Shown here: positions 34,554 to 42,423 of the stretch, in pieces
Layout: each line of letters opens with the position of its first letter
How positions within the stretch are numbered: the stretch's first letter is position 1
Virus record (IMG/VR): IMGVR_UViG_3300009408_000001
Coordinates: 124,001-188,000 of that record
Origin: a virus
Strand: one strand, 5' to 3'
DNA length: 64,000 bases
Notes under the pieces: model-generated
Told to the model about the DNA's origin: nothing
The model's database searches: none
Seen by the model: the letters and a program-made list of their open reading frames with translations, nothing else
Made by a program: the position numbers and the translations under genes

Positions 34554-35923
34554 ACAAGTACGAGGTATTTAAACTGGCGCACAAGAACCGACTTACCTAT
34601 ACCAGACGGTGGATGATGCGCACCTATTCGGTCCCACTCGTAACTGAGAATAAGGCATTGGACTATTTCATCTCTCTGAAAATAGGGGAACGGGAGACCG
34701 CCACCAAGTCCGTGTTTGATGAGGGAGATATGGCGTTTATGATGTCCCCTCGAGGACAGGGTCCAAACGTGGAAGACTTTAGACCCGGGTACGTATACTA
34801 CTCCAGTGATAAGAAAGTCATGGTACTGAATGAAGGACTGGAGTTTGAAGAGATCACCGGGACTAACTTTACCGAACCACTGTACGGGATTTTGGAACAA
34901 ACGACCGTGGCTAAAGATGATTTCCTCATGGTAAAGGAGACGACAAAGACAAATTACAGTACCCTCCTCCATAACCTGGTCATCTACGAATATGCATTTG
35001 GGGATGCCCTTCCCTTTGTAAATGCGAAGATGTCGCCTAAAGGGAACGATGCTGCTGTAGCCAAGGCGTGGGCAGAGAAGAAGATCGATACTGCGATGTA
35101 CCGTAACCACACAAAGGGACTTGGTCTAATGGAGTGCATGTCCATTGTATCTGTTCCCTCTGCCACCCCTAAGGCAGCACTGACACACCCTGGTGTTGGG
35201 GCCCTTAAGAAGAAACTGCTTGAGAAACACAAAGATGAACTTGGTGACCCAGTAACCGTAGCGCACATTGAAGCAGAGTTGGTTAAGTTAGATGGGGAAC
35301 ACTTGAAGGGCGACCCCAGTGACAGGTTCTTCAATGGTAAGGCCCGGGCGGTTAGCCGAAAGAGAATGCTTCTTATCTTCGGTGGAGAACCCACCCTAGA
35401 GGATGCCACTGTAATTAAGTTGTCAAATGCTTCCCTTACAGAAGGAATCAACATTGACGATTTGCCAATGATGGTTAACTCGCTAAGGATGGGTTCATTC
35501 TACCGTGGAGCAGAAACCGCAAATGGTGGTGAGGCAGCTAAGTTCGCAGGGCGGATTTACCAGAATACCCGTTTAGCAGATAAGGACTGTGGTACGAAAG
35601 TGGGTAACCTGACTGGGATTACCTCTAAAAACTATTCGATGTTCGTGGGAAGACACACAGTCGGGGGTAAACAACCCCACACGCTGTCCAGTGCAAAGGC
35701 ACTTGTTGGCAAGGGGTTTTACCTACGGACTCCCCAGGCGTGTGCCACTGTCAATGGCAACTACTGCGAGGTATGCATGGGGGATGATGTAACGAACTCA
35801 GGAGTGGGACTGGCTCCCCAGGCATCAGCAGTAGGAAATTCTTTCATGATTATCTCCCTGTCACAGTTCCATGGGCGTAAGTTGGAAACTGCATTCTGGA
35901 ACTACGCGGAGTCAATCCGATGA
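34550..35923 (+). CDS. multisubunit RNA polymerase beta' C-terminal fragment (second)
   Basis: 457 residues; coupled to the previous gene by ATGA. Motifs in order near the C-terminus: MVNSLRMGSFYRGAET, GGEAAKFAGRIYQNTRLADKDCGT (beta' trigger-helix pattern, TALKTANSGYLTRRLVD...DDCGT), YCEVCMGD (zinc pair) and GVGLAPQASAVGNSFMIISLSQFHG (beta' [21 protein letters not shown]). It is a second, more bacterial-like beta' C-terminus alongside 26194. By analogy with phiKZ one of them serves the virion RNAP and the other the non-virion RNAP. N-terminal 250 residues do not show recognised motifs. Confidence 0.8.
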   Translation: MNKYEVFKLAHKNRLTYTRRWMMRTYSVPLVTENKALDYFISLKIGERETATKSVFDEGDMAFMMSPRGQGPNVEDFRPGYVYYSSDKKVMVLNEGLEFEEITGTNFTEPLYGILEQTTVAKDDFLMVKETTKTNYSTLLHNLVIYEYAFGDALPFVNAKMSPKGNDAAVAKAWAEKKIDTAMYRNHTKGLGLMECMSIVSVPSATPKAALTHPGVGALKKKLLEKHKDELGDPVTVAHIEAELVKLDGEHLKGDPSDRFFNGKARAVSRKRMLLIFGGEPTLEDATVIKLSNASLTEGINIDDLPMMVNSLRMGSFYRGAETANGGEAAKFAGRIYQNTRLADKDCGTKVGNLTGITSKNYSMFVGRHTVGGKQPHTLSSAKALVGKGFYLRTPQACATVNGNYCEVCMGDDVTNSGVGLAPQASAVGNSFMIISLSQFHGRKLETAFWNYAESIR

Positions 35924-36402
35924 GCACGCTTGACATCCAAACGATACTCATGATAACCACGTACGGTGGGATCTTCATAGGCTTGACCCGGTGGAGGCTT
36001 TTCATGGAAAGTATGAAATCCACCGGGTTTGACCCTGCCCTCTGGCGAGCAATTGTCTTGTTTGTTTTACTGCCGGACAGCTATGTATTGGTCGGCCTGT
36101 TAACCGCTCCCCCATACGGGTACGATTTACTGGCACTGGCATACCCGATCACGGCATTGTTGTACGTGTACCTCTTAACCCGTCCGCCTGTTGAAAATTC
36201 CATACTGTACTTATTGTTAGCTGTGGTTATACTTGGTATGATTCTAGTCCTTATTGTGACGTACCATCCACGTGATACGGTTAAGATGGCGACCAGCATT
36301 GCTTTCTTCCTGTACGCCGCTAGCTTATGTCGGGGTGCGGCTGGTAAACAACGGTCATTGGATATGTACTGTTGGTCGAGGAACTTCCTCGGCGCAAGGT
36401 AG
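35920..36402 (+). CDS. small membrane protein, about four TM segments
   Basis: 160 residues; ATG overlaps the beta' stop (ATGA). Hydrophobic segments near residues 7-24, 45-65, 70-85 and 95-115 suggest four membrane spans; basic residues follow the last. First of four consecutive membrane-protein genes (35920-37849). Likely inserted in the host inner membrane; no family recognised. Confidence 0.7.
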   Translation: MSTLDIQTILMITTYGGIFIGLTRWRLFMESMKSTGFDPALWRAIVLFVLLPDSYVLVGLLTAPPYGYDLLALAYPITALLYVYLLTRPPVENSILYLLLAVVILGMILVLIVTYHPRDTVKMATSIAFFLYAASLCRGAAGKQRSLDMYCWSRNFLGAR

Positions 36403-36422
36403 TCCCAGTGATGCATGAGGGA

Positions 36423-36430
36423 CATATTAC
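36423..36430 (+). promoter_or_regulatory. early promoter CATATTAC
   Basis: CATATTAC upstream of the membrane gene at 36476. A weak CCAA...TTGG stem around 36441-36456 follows at the place where other units carry a strong hairpin. Confidence 0.5.
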
Positions 36431-36475
36431 CAAGGTGAGTCCAACATTCGTTTGGGTGCAAGTAGGAGTAATTTA

Positions 36476-36775
36476 ATGCGTGTAGGTTTTTATGTTGTGC
36501 CGTTTCACATGGTGGCCCTGTGGACAGTGGGTGTGCCCGTATGGATTTTGTTCATTGGGTTTGGCATGGGAGTGACCTGTGTTCTCCCATTCCGGATCAC
36601 CGATTCAAAACAATGGGCTGAGGTTAAGAACATTGCACTGTGGGTAACCTTAGTATCCAGTTCCGTTATCTCATTTCAGATACCAGTGATGGAATCTGGT
36701 GCAGTTGTATTATACTGTCACCTATTGGTCATAACGTGGTACTTAGATATACGACGGTTACTAGAAGAGGTGTAA
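36476..36775 (+). CDS. small membrane protein, about three TM segments
   Basis: 99 residues from ATG 36476 (SD AGGAG seven bases upstream; an ATG-like start at 36452 lacks one). Hydrophobic spans near residues 5-40 (probably two), 50-65 and 70-85. Own early promoter upstream and terminator downstream. Second gene in the membrane cluster. Confidence 0.65.
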   Translation: MRVGFYVVPFHMVALWTVGVPVWILFIGFGMGVTCVLPFRITDSKQWAEVKNIALWVTLVSSSVISFQIPVMESGAVVLYCHLLVITWYLDIRRLLEEV

Positions 36776-36787
36776 CAGCATAAGTAG

Positions 36788-36817
36788 GAGGCCCCTTTAC
36801 AGGGCCTCTTTCTTTTT
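36788..36817 (+). terminator. intrinsic terminator, GAGGCCC type
   Basis: GAGGCCC-CTTTACA-GGGCCTC stem then TTTCTTTTTT. Confidence 0.9.
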
Positions 36818-36858
36818 TGCCCTAGTTACTAAAACTGGTTTCAAGGATCCTGAAATAC

Positions 36859-36896
36859 CATATTACCTTAACGATCATACGCAATATTGCTTATGA
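36859..36896 (+). promoter_or_regulatory. early promoter with a sequence-divergent 5' hairpin
   Basis: CATATTAC (36859-36866), eight nucleotides, then TCATA-C-GCA-ATAT-TGC-T-TATGA (36875-36896): an 8-bp stem with one C/T mismatch. The sequence is unlike the ATAACAC stems of sister modules but position and shape are kept. Confidence 0.7.
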
Positions 36897-36928
36897 CATT
36901 ACGGCTCTTACTGAGCAAAGGATTCATC

Positions 36929-37381
36929 ATGGTAAATTTCTTTTTGAACATCGCGATAACGCTGGTCGTCACAGTCCTCACCGTCCAGGCAATTGATGCC
37001 TTCTCTGAAAAGGGAACACGTGTTGGCTTTATCACAGGTATGTTAGGAGAGGTACTCCTCCTTTCCTACCTCGGTGGGGAATTTGCATCCTTCATGGTGC
37101 TCCTCTTGGTTACGTCCCACCTCGGTGGGCTGATGGCCATTAAGGACATTGACACGCACCGGGAACCAACCAAGCTGGAATCCTTCTACCAAGCGGTTCT
37201 CTTGGTGGCCCCGCTGGGTTCGCTGGCGGCGGCGTACATAATGGGAGTCTTCTTCCACGAGGACATCACTGTCCTAGCCGCATTTTCTGTGTACACCTGT
37301 GTTAGCGGAAGCATATACGTTTACGCAATTAAGGGGAAACGGGTGGTACAGTTAGCGCGGCGGATGGTCGCCCGCTGGTAA
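36929..37381 (+). CDS. small membrane protein, about four TM segments
   Basis: 150 residues from ATG 36929 (AAAGGATTCATC upstream); the in-frame ATG at 36887 lies in the leader hairpin. Membrane spans near 4-20, 30-45, 50-65 and 85-120; short basic C-terminus (RRMVARW). Third in the membrane cluster with its own promoter and terminator. Function unknown. Confidence 0.7.
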   Translation: MVNFFLNIAITLVVTVLTVQAIDAFSEKGTRVGFITGMLGEVLLLSYLGGEFASFMVLLLVTSHLGGLMAIKDIDTHREPTKLESFYQAVLLVAPLGSLAAAYIMGVFFHEDITVLAAFSVYTCVSGSIYVYAIKGKRVVQLARRMVARW

Positions 37382-37385
37382 AAAA

Positions 37386-37415
37386 AGAGACCCTTAACGG
37401 GGTCTCTTTTTTCTT
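37386..37415 (+). terminator. intrinsic terminator, GAGACCC type
   Basis: AGAGACCC-TTAAC-GGGGTCTCT stem followed by TTTTTCTTT. The first base pairs differ from the GAGGCCC sisters but are compensated. Confidence 0.9.
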
Positions 37416-37438
37416 TGTATTCAGGACTCTTTAAATAC

Positions 37439-37472
37439 CATATTACCGTAACGATAACACCTCCGTGTTATC
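37439..37472 (+). promoter_or_regulatory. early promoter plus 5' hairpin
   Basis: CATATTAC (37439-37446), then GATAACAC-CTCC-GTGTTATC (37453-37472), 8-bp perfect stem; SD TTTGGAG and ATG 37496 follow. Confidence 0.75.
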
Positions 37473-37495
37473 TAATTCATTTGGAGTAATGTAGT

Positions 37496-37849
37496 ATGGT
37501 TACCATTTATGATGTATCGCTATTGTCACTGTGGTTCTTTAACCTATGGCAGGTTTCTCAATTGCCGACAGTATCCCTAACCGCTAAGGCAGCAATCGCT
37601 GCAATAGCGACCGTGAACCTAATTGGGTTCTCCTTACTGGGGTACGTCATAGGAGGACAGGTTACAATGGTTGCATTCCCTGCCCTGCTTATTGCGCCCT
37701 ATTGCTTTCCTAGGATAATGTCTGCCCCTGTAGGTAGTATCGTACCAAAGGGAGTAGTTAGTATTGGTTACCTAGTGAGCGGTGTGACATTCTTACTGTC
37801 ATCGCTTGTTCTGGTATACGCATCCCTATCCTACATGGGTCGGCTATAA
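37496..37849 (+). CDS. small membrane protein, about four TM segments
   Basis: 117 residues; ATG 37496. Nearly all hydrophobic: spans near 8-22, 30-52, 54-72 and 85-112 with short polar loops. Last of the four membrane genes, with its own promoter and terminator. Possibly a superinfection or envelope-modifying protein; inferred only from size and early expression. Confidence 0.7.
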   Translation: MVTIYDVSLLSLWFFNLWQVSQLPTVSLTAKAAIAAIATVNLIGFSLLGYVIGGQVTMVAFPALLIAPYCFPRIMSAPVGSIVPKGVVSIGYLVSGVTFLLSSLVLVYASLSYMGRL

Positions 37850-37860
37850 CAGCATAAACA

Positions 37861-37891
37861 GGAGGCCCTTTTCAGGGCCTCTTTTTTCTTT
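37861..37891 (+). terminator. intrinsic terminator, GAGGCCC type
   Basis: GGAGGCCC-TTTTCA-GGGCCTC stem followed by TTTTTTCTTT, before the convergent minus gene ending at 37913. Confidence 0.85.
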
Positions 37892-37912
37892 GCCTTTTAA
37901 CGGGCCAGTGTG

Positions 37913-38551
37913 TTACTCATCCAAGCCGTACGCAGCACGCATGGTAGAGACGATAGCATCACGGTTATGTGCCTGGATGGTTTCAGCCACAGTAGCCATA
38001 GAGATCATACGACGTGCGGTACTACCACGGGTTTCTGGATCACGAGTTACATAAGCCGTAGTCAGAATCACTTCAGCTTCACGACGAGGACCAGGACGAG
38101 GCCACAAACCTGGAAGGGAGTAACCTGCCAGCAACTGACCACTGCCAAATGCACCATTGACATTGCGGTTCATGGAATCCATGAGGAATACGAAACCAGC
38201 ACGAGCAACCGATTGATCGGGATTGGTCATAATGGAAATGGTACCATATGCCAGTTTACGACATTGTTCGATCATCAGCGAATTGGGCTTATCAACTGCA
38301 GCACTCATTTCTTTGGCGTATTCGGCCAACATGGTTTTGTAGTTTTCCAAGATAATGTTTTTGTTATCCTTTACAGAAACCGGTGCAACAGCAGGCGTTG
38401 GAGCAGGAGCAGCTGCTGCTACTTTCTGTGCGGTACCTAAGGCAGGGGCGGTAGGTTTATCCGCAACGGGTTTGGCTGGAGTAGTTGGGGTAGCTGCTGG
38501 GGTAGGGATGTTTTGACGGTTGTTCTGGTTGTTGCGGTTTTTGTTGCTCAT
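37913..38551 (-). CDS. Ala/Pro-rich hypothetical protein
   Basis: 212 residues from ATG 38551 (GACGAGACT upstream). Residues 1-65 are Asn/Gln then Ala/Pro/Thr-rich and disordered; residues 70-212 form a helical domain with many Met and Arg. Codons look strongly biased compared with neighbours, as in an abundant protein. It is downstream of the polymerase N-terminal gene on the same strand, separated by the C12 tract. A plus-strand shadow frame exists but is not credible. Function unknown. Confidence 0.75.
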   Translation of the reverse strand: MSNKNRNNQNNRQNIPTPAATPTTPAKPVADKPTAPALGTAQKVAAAAPAPTPAVAPVSVKDNKNIILENYKTMLAEYAKEMSAAVDKPNSLMIEQCRKLAYGTISIMTNPDQSVARAGFVFLMDSMNRNVNGAFGSGQLLAGYSLPGLWPRPGPRREAEVILTTAYVTRDPETRGSTARRMISMATVAETIQAHNRDAIVSTMRAAYGLDE

Positions 38552-38605
38552 AGTCTCGTCTCTTGTTTAGCGGGAAACCCCGCGTTGATAATGGGAACAG
38601 GTACA

Positions 38606-38617
38606 GGGGGGGGGGGG
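38606..38617. repeat. homopolymer G12 (C12 on the minus strand)
   Basis: Twelve G in a row immediately next to the TAA stop of the polymerase N-terminal half. No other run of this length is seen in the window. May be a slippage site or an assembly artefact. Confidence 0.9.
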
Positions 38618-40288
38618 TTATTGGCCTTCGCCTCGGTTGTACAGGTCAAGCAGTTCTAATGGGGTAGGCATGCCACAGTTTTCAACACCGATAGCAATCG
38701 CGTTATTAGCCATGGCCGTCATATTCACCCCAAGTCGTCTAACAACGGCCTCTCCGTCTTCTCCTTCGATCTGACATACTTCAAATACCGTGGTTTCCTT
38801 AGCGGCATTTGACATGATGCCTGCTGAGGGATAACCCGCAGCCAAATCGATATCGAAGTTGTGTAAGAAGAACCGACTAACAGCACTCGGTACATCCTTT
38901 ATCATCTGTATACCGGGGAACGCAATGAGCTTGGCAGACAGCGTAGCAATCCAACCATCTCGTCCCAGTGTAAGTCGGTCGAGGGCAGTTGCCATCGTTG
39001 ACCCGACTGAACATATAATCTTTCCCCTTTTCTTTAGGAAGTAGTGTAACTGGAATCCGTTTTTCTTTGGGCCACTGCCAAAGTTAGCACAGTCAGCCAG
39101 TCCGGCAGCAGACAAGTAGGTGTATCCAAAGTCCTTTGTCTTTTCATCCAACAACTCCAAAGCCACACAATCGAAGATGTTGTAGATGAGGTATTCCACC
39201 TTAAATTCTCGTTGCATGACCTTGTGCCACGTCAAGTTGTGGTCACCGGGTGCGGTATTAGGGATATGCAGTTTCTGTATTCCCAGTTCACGTTTAAGGA
39301 TGGCGTCAAATGAGTAACTGGGAAGGTTAGGCATGGTCGCACGGTTACGTTTGTAGAATCGCATTGCGTCTAAGAACGTAAAGGTAGCGGGTGCGTTTAC
39401 TGTGTTCCACGTATCTAAAAAGGGCTTTGATGACTTCTTATCGGATGCGGTTACCTTACGGAGGGAATCTTCTCTCCAGTCAAAGCTACGGTACTTCTGA
39501 GGAACAGATGGATCACAGAAGATGTTCTTAGGGTCGACATTGTGTTCCTTCAGGATATTCAGTGTATGGTTTATCTCAGTGGGTAGATTCCATACCGAGA
39601 CAATATCGGGCTTTAGCTTGTGCATGCTACCATACAGGGTTCGAACCAGGCGAAGGGAATCCTTTGTTACCCTGATATGGAGCTTCAGCCCCCTCTCCTT
39701 TATTTCCTTTGCCATCTCCCTTTGGAAACAGGCGTGTATCTTCTTCTCTGCATCTGGAATACTCTCAAGGAACCATTCGTTAACAGCAAGGACAACCGTG
39801 TCTCCCATGGTTACACTACCACAAATGGTCTTGGAGTGTCCTTCTAAAACGTCCCACTCGTAATCGAATGCAGCCACAGAGGCCTTTGGACCATAGTTGG
39901 GATACTTTGATTTGTATTTCTCGCGAATGTCCACAGTGGGAGTAATGTCTGCACCGTAGACATAGGGACTGTCTTTCATCTCTCCCAGTCTAGGTCCTCT
40001 TGTGAATAGTTTGAGGGCCTTAGCGATGCTCCTGGCTTTGTTTGTTTGCGTAGTTACGTAGGAACGTAAGTTCTCCAACGACTCATATTCTTTCTTCTGA
40101 GTATGGGTCTTTCGGTGTGCGGGGTTTGTGACGTAGTACTCTAGTGCGTAATTCTCCAGCATTTTGAATTCAGAGGTTTCTGTGCCATCTTCATGTTTGG
40201 TACGTTGTTTTATGAATGTTGCGTCATCTCCAGATCCGTCGTTGGACCGGGTGTGCCATGCGCCCATACAAGCCTTTTCTTTTGCCAT
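38618..40288 (-). CDS. B-family DNA polymerase, N-terminal half (exonuclease and motif A)
   Basis: 556 residues; ATG 40288 with GGGAGAG five bases upstream (a start at 40348 lacks an SD). Exonuclease motifs: Exo I FDYEW (141-145), Exo II DIVSVWNLPTEIN (228-240), Exo III YNIFDCVALELL (369-380, D373). Polymerase motif A NFDIDLAAGYPSAGI (477-491), equal to DxxSLYPS. The protein stops 65 residues later, before motifs B and C, which are on the plus-strand gene 7902-10073. The two must assemble for activity. The gene shares no transcript with its other half, so dosage must be balanced in trans. Confidence 0.8.
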   Translation of the reverse strand: MAKEKACMGAWHTRSNDGSGDDATFIKQRTKHEDGTETSEFKMLENYALEYYVTNPAHRKTHTQKKEYESLENLRSYVTTQTNKARSIAKALKLFTRGPRLGEMKDSPYVYGADITPTVDIREKYKSKYPNYGPKASVAAFDYEWDVLEGHSKTICGSVTMGDTVVLAVNEWFLESIPDAEKKIHACFQREMAKEIKERGLKLHIRVTKDSLRLVRTLYGSMHKLKPDIVSVWNLPTEINHTLNILKEHNVDPKNIFCDPSVPQKYRSFDWREDSLRKVTASDKKSSKPFLDTWNTVNAPATFTFLDAMRFYKRNRATMPNLPSYSFDAILKRELGIQKLHIPNTAPGDHNLTWHKVMQREFKVEYLIYNIFDCVALELLDEKTKDFGYTYLSAAGLADCANFGSGPKKNGFQLHYFLKKRGKIICSVGSTMATALDRLTLGRDGWIATLSAKLIAFPGIQMIKDVPSAVSRFFLHNFDIDLAAGYPSAGIMSNAAKETTVFEVCQIEGEDGEAVVRRLGVNMTAMANNAIAIGVENCGMPTPLELLDLYNRGEGQ

Positions 40289-40348
40289 TTCTACTCTCCC
40301 TAATTCACATACAGAATCGGGATGACCGATACTTAAATAGGAGGACAC

Positions 40349-41599
40349 ATGTCCTACATGCTAGACAAATTCGCAATGGAGGCTATTGACTTCCAAAAAG
40401 ACTCGAAACTGGCTGCGTCCATCGAGAATTCCCTTAGACAAGTAAGGGAACACAAGAACCCACAGAACAAACACCTCCGGTCATCCAAGTTACACGAGGT
40501 GGTTAAGAAGATCACCGGACTGGATGTTACCTTCAACATAGATGAGATTGGTTTAAACGCCTATGTACTGGTCCCCACGATAGATCGGAACAACACGGTT
40601 ATCAACGAGTGGCGGAGAGGATACATTAGGAATACCGATTCCAGTCGCCTCCTTAGAAGTAATGACGTTATTAAAGGTACAGTGGATTTCAAGAACTCCC
40701 GAGTAACAGGGGACTTTACAAAGATACAGGTCAGCATTGCCGTTGGTAAGGAAGTGGTGATGAAAGGATCAAAGCTCACTGTACGGGGTGCAGTCACAAT
40801 CATCATGCATGAGATCGGACACGTTATGTCTTACCTTGAGATGTTGGGACGGTCGCTCACAACAAACTACGCGATGGCAGAAACCACAAAACGGTTACTG
40901 GCAACCAACGTGAAGGACACCAAGTACGCTATCATGGAAGACTTCGAGGAGTTCACGGGTACCAAGATCACGGACAAGGAAGCTTTGCAGGACGCTCAAT
41001 CCGAAGGCGCACTCAATGTAATCCTCCTGAGTGACAGTGTAACCAAGTCAGTTTCAGACCTAGGTACAAACATTTACGACATGCGTGGGTTTGAATACCT
41101 GGCGGATAACTTCGTTGCACGTCATGGGATGGCAAAGGACCTGGCAATTGCTCTCGATGTACTCTACCGTAACGGTGGTTCATCGTCGTACTACTCAACT
41201 GTAACCCACGTATCTGTTGAGATCTCTAAGGTACTTGGGTTCATCTTACTCGGGGTAACGGTAACCTTATTGGCTATCTTCATCCTCTGCTCTAACCCGT
41301 TAGCACGAGAGTACGACAAGCCAGAGAAACGCATTGCGGTCATTCGTAGAGAAACCTCTCGTTCACTTCGTGAGCCAGGTCTATCTAAGAAAGACAAGGA
41401 GCGAATCCTTTCCGACATCGACGAGATGGACCGAGTCTTATCTGAAATGAAGGACCGGGTTAACTTCTATGAATGGATCTGGGGGAATATTTACCCCTGG
41501 GGACGCCGCCAGAAAAAATCGGTTGAGCTACAGCAGGGCCTGGAAGCCATGTCTAACAACAAGTTATTCGAATCAGCAGAAAGGTTGAGACAGTTATGA
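40349..41599 (+). CDS. virion-type zinc metalloprotease with TM segment and prohead cleavage site
   Basis: 416 residues; ATG 40349 with GGAGGACAC upstream. HEIGH at 154-158 is a zincin HExxH; EYLAD (249-253) fits the third ligand and the ExxxD element of M48-type peptidases. A hydrophobic span at about 294-314 is followed by a charged C-terminus. FAME at residues 8-11 is an A-x-E site like those cut by phiKZ-type prohead protease, implying the protein is packaged and trimmed. It starts the head-protein unit 40349-43741. Possible role: ejected protease acting on host envelope or on internal proteins; inference. Confidence 0.7.
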   Translation: MSYMLDKFAMEAIDFQKDSKLAASIENSLRQVREHKNPQNKHLRSSKLHEVVKKITGLDVTFNIDEIGLNAYVLVPTIDRNNTVINEWRRGYIRNTDSSRLLRSNDVIKGTVDFKNSRVTGDFTKIQVSIAVGKEVVMKGSKLTVRGAVTIIMHEIGHVMSYLEMLGRSLTTNYAMAETTKRLLATNVKDTKYAIMEDFEEFTGTKITDKEALQDAQSEGALNVILLSDSVTKSVSDLGTNIYDMRGFEYLADNFVARHGMAKDLAIALDVLYRNGGSSSYYSTVTHVSVEISKVLGFILLGVTVTLLAIFILCSNPLAREYDKPEKRIAVIRRETSRSLREPGLSKKDKERILSDIDEMDRVLSEMKDRVNFYEWIWGNIYPWGRRQKKSVELQQGLEAMSNNKLFESAERLRQL

Positions 41600-42423
41600 G
41601 TGGGAACACAGTAAAAGCATTGTACACCGACATGGTCGACCGTAAAAAGGAGACACGTGCATCGGAAGTAATCCGAATTGAGAAGGCACTGGGTACCAAG
41701 TTATCTGAACCCATCGTGAATTCGCTGGTCCAGTTTGAAGCAATCTACCTGCTCTTGGCTATTCATGTTATCCGGGATATTCCGATTGCACTGCATCGAC
41801 ATGGTACTGGGTGGGATACTAAGTTCGAACCAGAGTGGGATCACACGTACAAGAACCAGGTAACCCAGGCCATCCGCAAGTTGGATCCCAGTATTGAGAT
41901 TGTAGAGGCAAAGTTACGACAGTATTGTAAGTCGGTAATTCGGGAGATAACCACCGTGTACATCGGTGCCCTAGCCGGTGACCTTGTCATAGGCGGCTGT
42001 CCTGAAGATGACCCCCTTATGTGGGAGGTGTTTTACCAGAGTTGGAGTAACCTTGAAAAGGTGAAGCCATTTACACTGTTAAATAACAAGGACACTGACA
42101 TCAGTAAGTATGTTCAGGTCGCACTGGATACCTTGTTCAATAACCAGGACTGGGAAAACCTTACAGCAGCGGAGATTTCGGAGGTAAAGCGCCGTACACG
42201 GGCCGCCTACAGTAAACTTAACCACTGGTTCAGCATGTGGGTAAATCCACAACTTACCGAGATGTGTGGTCCAGCCTATGGGTTACCAAAGGATATGTTA
42301 CACCGCCTCCTGAGGCATCTAACCGTCCAACCGGATGGTGAACTGTCAAGAACAGAGGTACACGAAAGAGCACTGCAGATCATAACCGACATGACAGAAA
42401 ACGGAGAATATGGAGATGAGTGA
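41596..42423 (+). CDS. hypothetical virion-associated protein
   Basis: 275 residues; ATG overlaps the protease stop (ATGA). Predominantly helical with many Trp and charged residues, no signal or membrane segment. Sandwiched between the metalloprotease and an inner-head-type protein, so probably a packaged or assembly protein. No family recognised. It overlaps the next gene slightly. Confidence 0.7.
   Translation: MSGNTVKALYTDMVDRKKETRASEVIRIEKALGTKLSEPIVNSLVQFEAIYLLLAIHVIRDIPIALHRHGTGWDTKFEPEWDHTYKNQVTQAIRKLDPSIEIVEAKLRQYCKSVIREITTVYIGALAGDLVIGGCPEDDPLMWEVFYQSWSNLEKVKPFTLLNNKDTDISKYVQVALDTLFNNQDWENLTAAEISEVKRRTRAAYSKLNHWFSMWVNPQLTEMCGPAYGLPKDMLHRLLRHLTVQPDGELSRTEVHERALQIITDMTENGEYGDE

Noticed and set aside
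37910-38440. 176-codon plus-strand frame opposite the Ala/Pro-rich gene
   Set aside because: It mirrors a well-formed minus-strand gene with a start signal, has no ribosome site and its composition (His/Thr/Arg-rich) is typical of an antisense shadow.
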